Assembly: GCF_035658495.1 (NCBI RefSeq)
Contig: NZ_CP141945.1
Span: 1,017,501 to 1,081,500 of the forward strand
DNA from: Novosphingobium sp. RL4
GTDB lineage: Bacteria > Pseudomonadota > Alphaproteobacteria > Sphingomonadales > Sphingomonadaceae
DNA length: 64,000 bases
Reading direction: 5' to 3'
Both the position numbers and the translations under genes were made by a program. Under the pieces are notes generated by a model that ran no database searches, was not told where the DNA came from, and saw only the letters and a list, made by a program, of their open reading frames with translations. This document shows, piece by piece, positions 63,834 to 64,000 of this stretch (position 1 is its first letter; the number at the start of each line of letters is the position of its first letter).

Positions 63834-64000
63834 ATGGCGACACGTTGTTACCCCAAGTTCAAAAGGCACGTCCTGCTAGCGTCGACCACGCTTCCTTTGC
63901 TGCTGGTCGCGGCATGTGCCGGAGGAGTGGGCTTCGAGAGCGGTAATCCCACCGGTCCGAACAATCCCAGCGGCCCGACGGGCCCTACCGGTCCCACCGG
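63834..64000 (+). CDS. Second collagen-like lipoprotein, N-terminal part (cut by window end)
   Basis: An ATG at 63834 after GGAGAAG opens a frame that runs off the window (about 55 residues seen). The signal ends in the lipobox LVAAC with cysteine at residue 28, exactly as in the first collagen-like protein. RHVLL, PLLL and the AC-A-GVGF junction align without gaps. [10 protein letters not shown] begins near residue 48. It is a tandem paralog of the gene at 61028; its length and C-terminal domains are unknown. Confidence 0.85.
   Translation, partial: MATRCYPKFKRHVLLASTTLPLLLVAACAGGVGFESGNPTGPNNPSGPTGPTGPT

Overview
The window is GC-rich DNA (codon use strongly biased to G/C in third position) from an alphaproteobacterium of the Sphingomonadales. 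Novosphingobium or a close relative is the best guess. This rests on the TonB-receptor/FHS-transporter/Trp-halogenase-like gene set, the RPA-type replication initiator and the overall style of the loci, and is an inference rather than a database match. The replication and partition genes in the middle indicate that the window lies on a plasmid, megaplasmid or chromid.

Region 1 (1-23,977) is a polysaccharide utilisation locus for pectin rhamnogalacturonan and its side chains. It holds the end of a PL11 rhamnogalacturonan lyase, a CynX-like MFS carrier, a PL26-type exo-rhamnogalacturonan lyase coupled to a DUF6250 protein, a carbohydrate esterase, two beta-propeller glycosidases, a TonB receptor, a CE12 rhamnogalacturonan acetylesterase, a GH28 galacturonidase, L-rhamnose mutarotase, GH35, GH105, GH115, a GPH-family symporter and an IclR regulator. 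A similar short palindrome, best form TCCCACATAGTGGG, lies upstream of essentially every transcription unit here, including the regulator, so the locus looks like one IclR regulon. Region 2 (24,100-26,221) has a glutathione S-transferase and a type II NADH dehydrogenase.

Region 3 (26,226-41,680) is a second sugar locus, probably for beta-glucosides, beta-glucan or xylan oligomers. It has two LacI regulators, two FHS-family sugar permeases, an amidohydrolase, a TonB receptor, a tryptophan-halogenase-like flavoenzyme and two GH3 beta-glucosidases. TGACA-n4-TGTCA palindromes sit in both divergent control regions.

Region 4 (41,680-49,860) is the replicon backbone. It contains an unrecognised protein with a possible winged-helix end, an origin-like segment with six 22-bp-phased iterons plus one inverted copy, RPA-type repA, parB and parA, and three perfect copies of GTTTCCCCGGGGAAAC that are strong parS candidates. 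A GSU2403-type nucleotidyltransferase-fold gene follows, behind a 13-bp inverted repeat.

Region 5 (49,875-64,000) is mixed: a membrane GGDEF protein; a dgcR-dgcN-dgcA set for D-glutamate catabolism; a TpsB transporter without a visible TpsA partner; a 2OG-Fe(II) oxygenase; an A24 prepilin peptidase; a small autotransporter; an orphan ParB-like protein; and two tandem collagen-like lipoproteins (the second cut by the window end). The first of these has about 58 Gly-Pro-Thr-type triplets and five 132-bp tandem repeats. No tRNA, rRNA, CRISPR array or insertion sequence was recognised.
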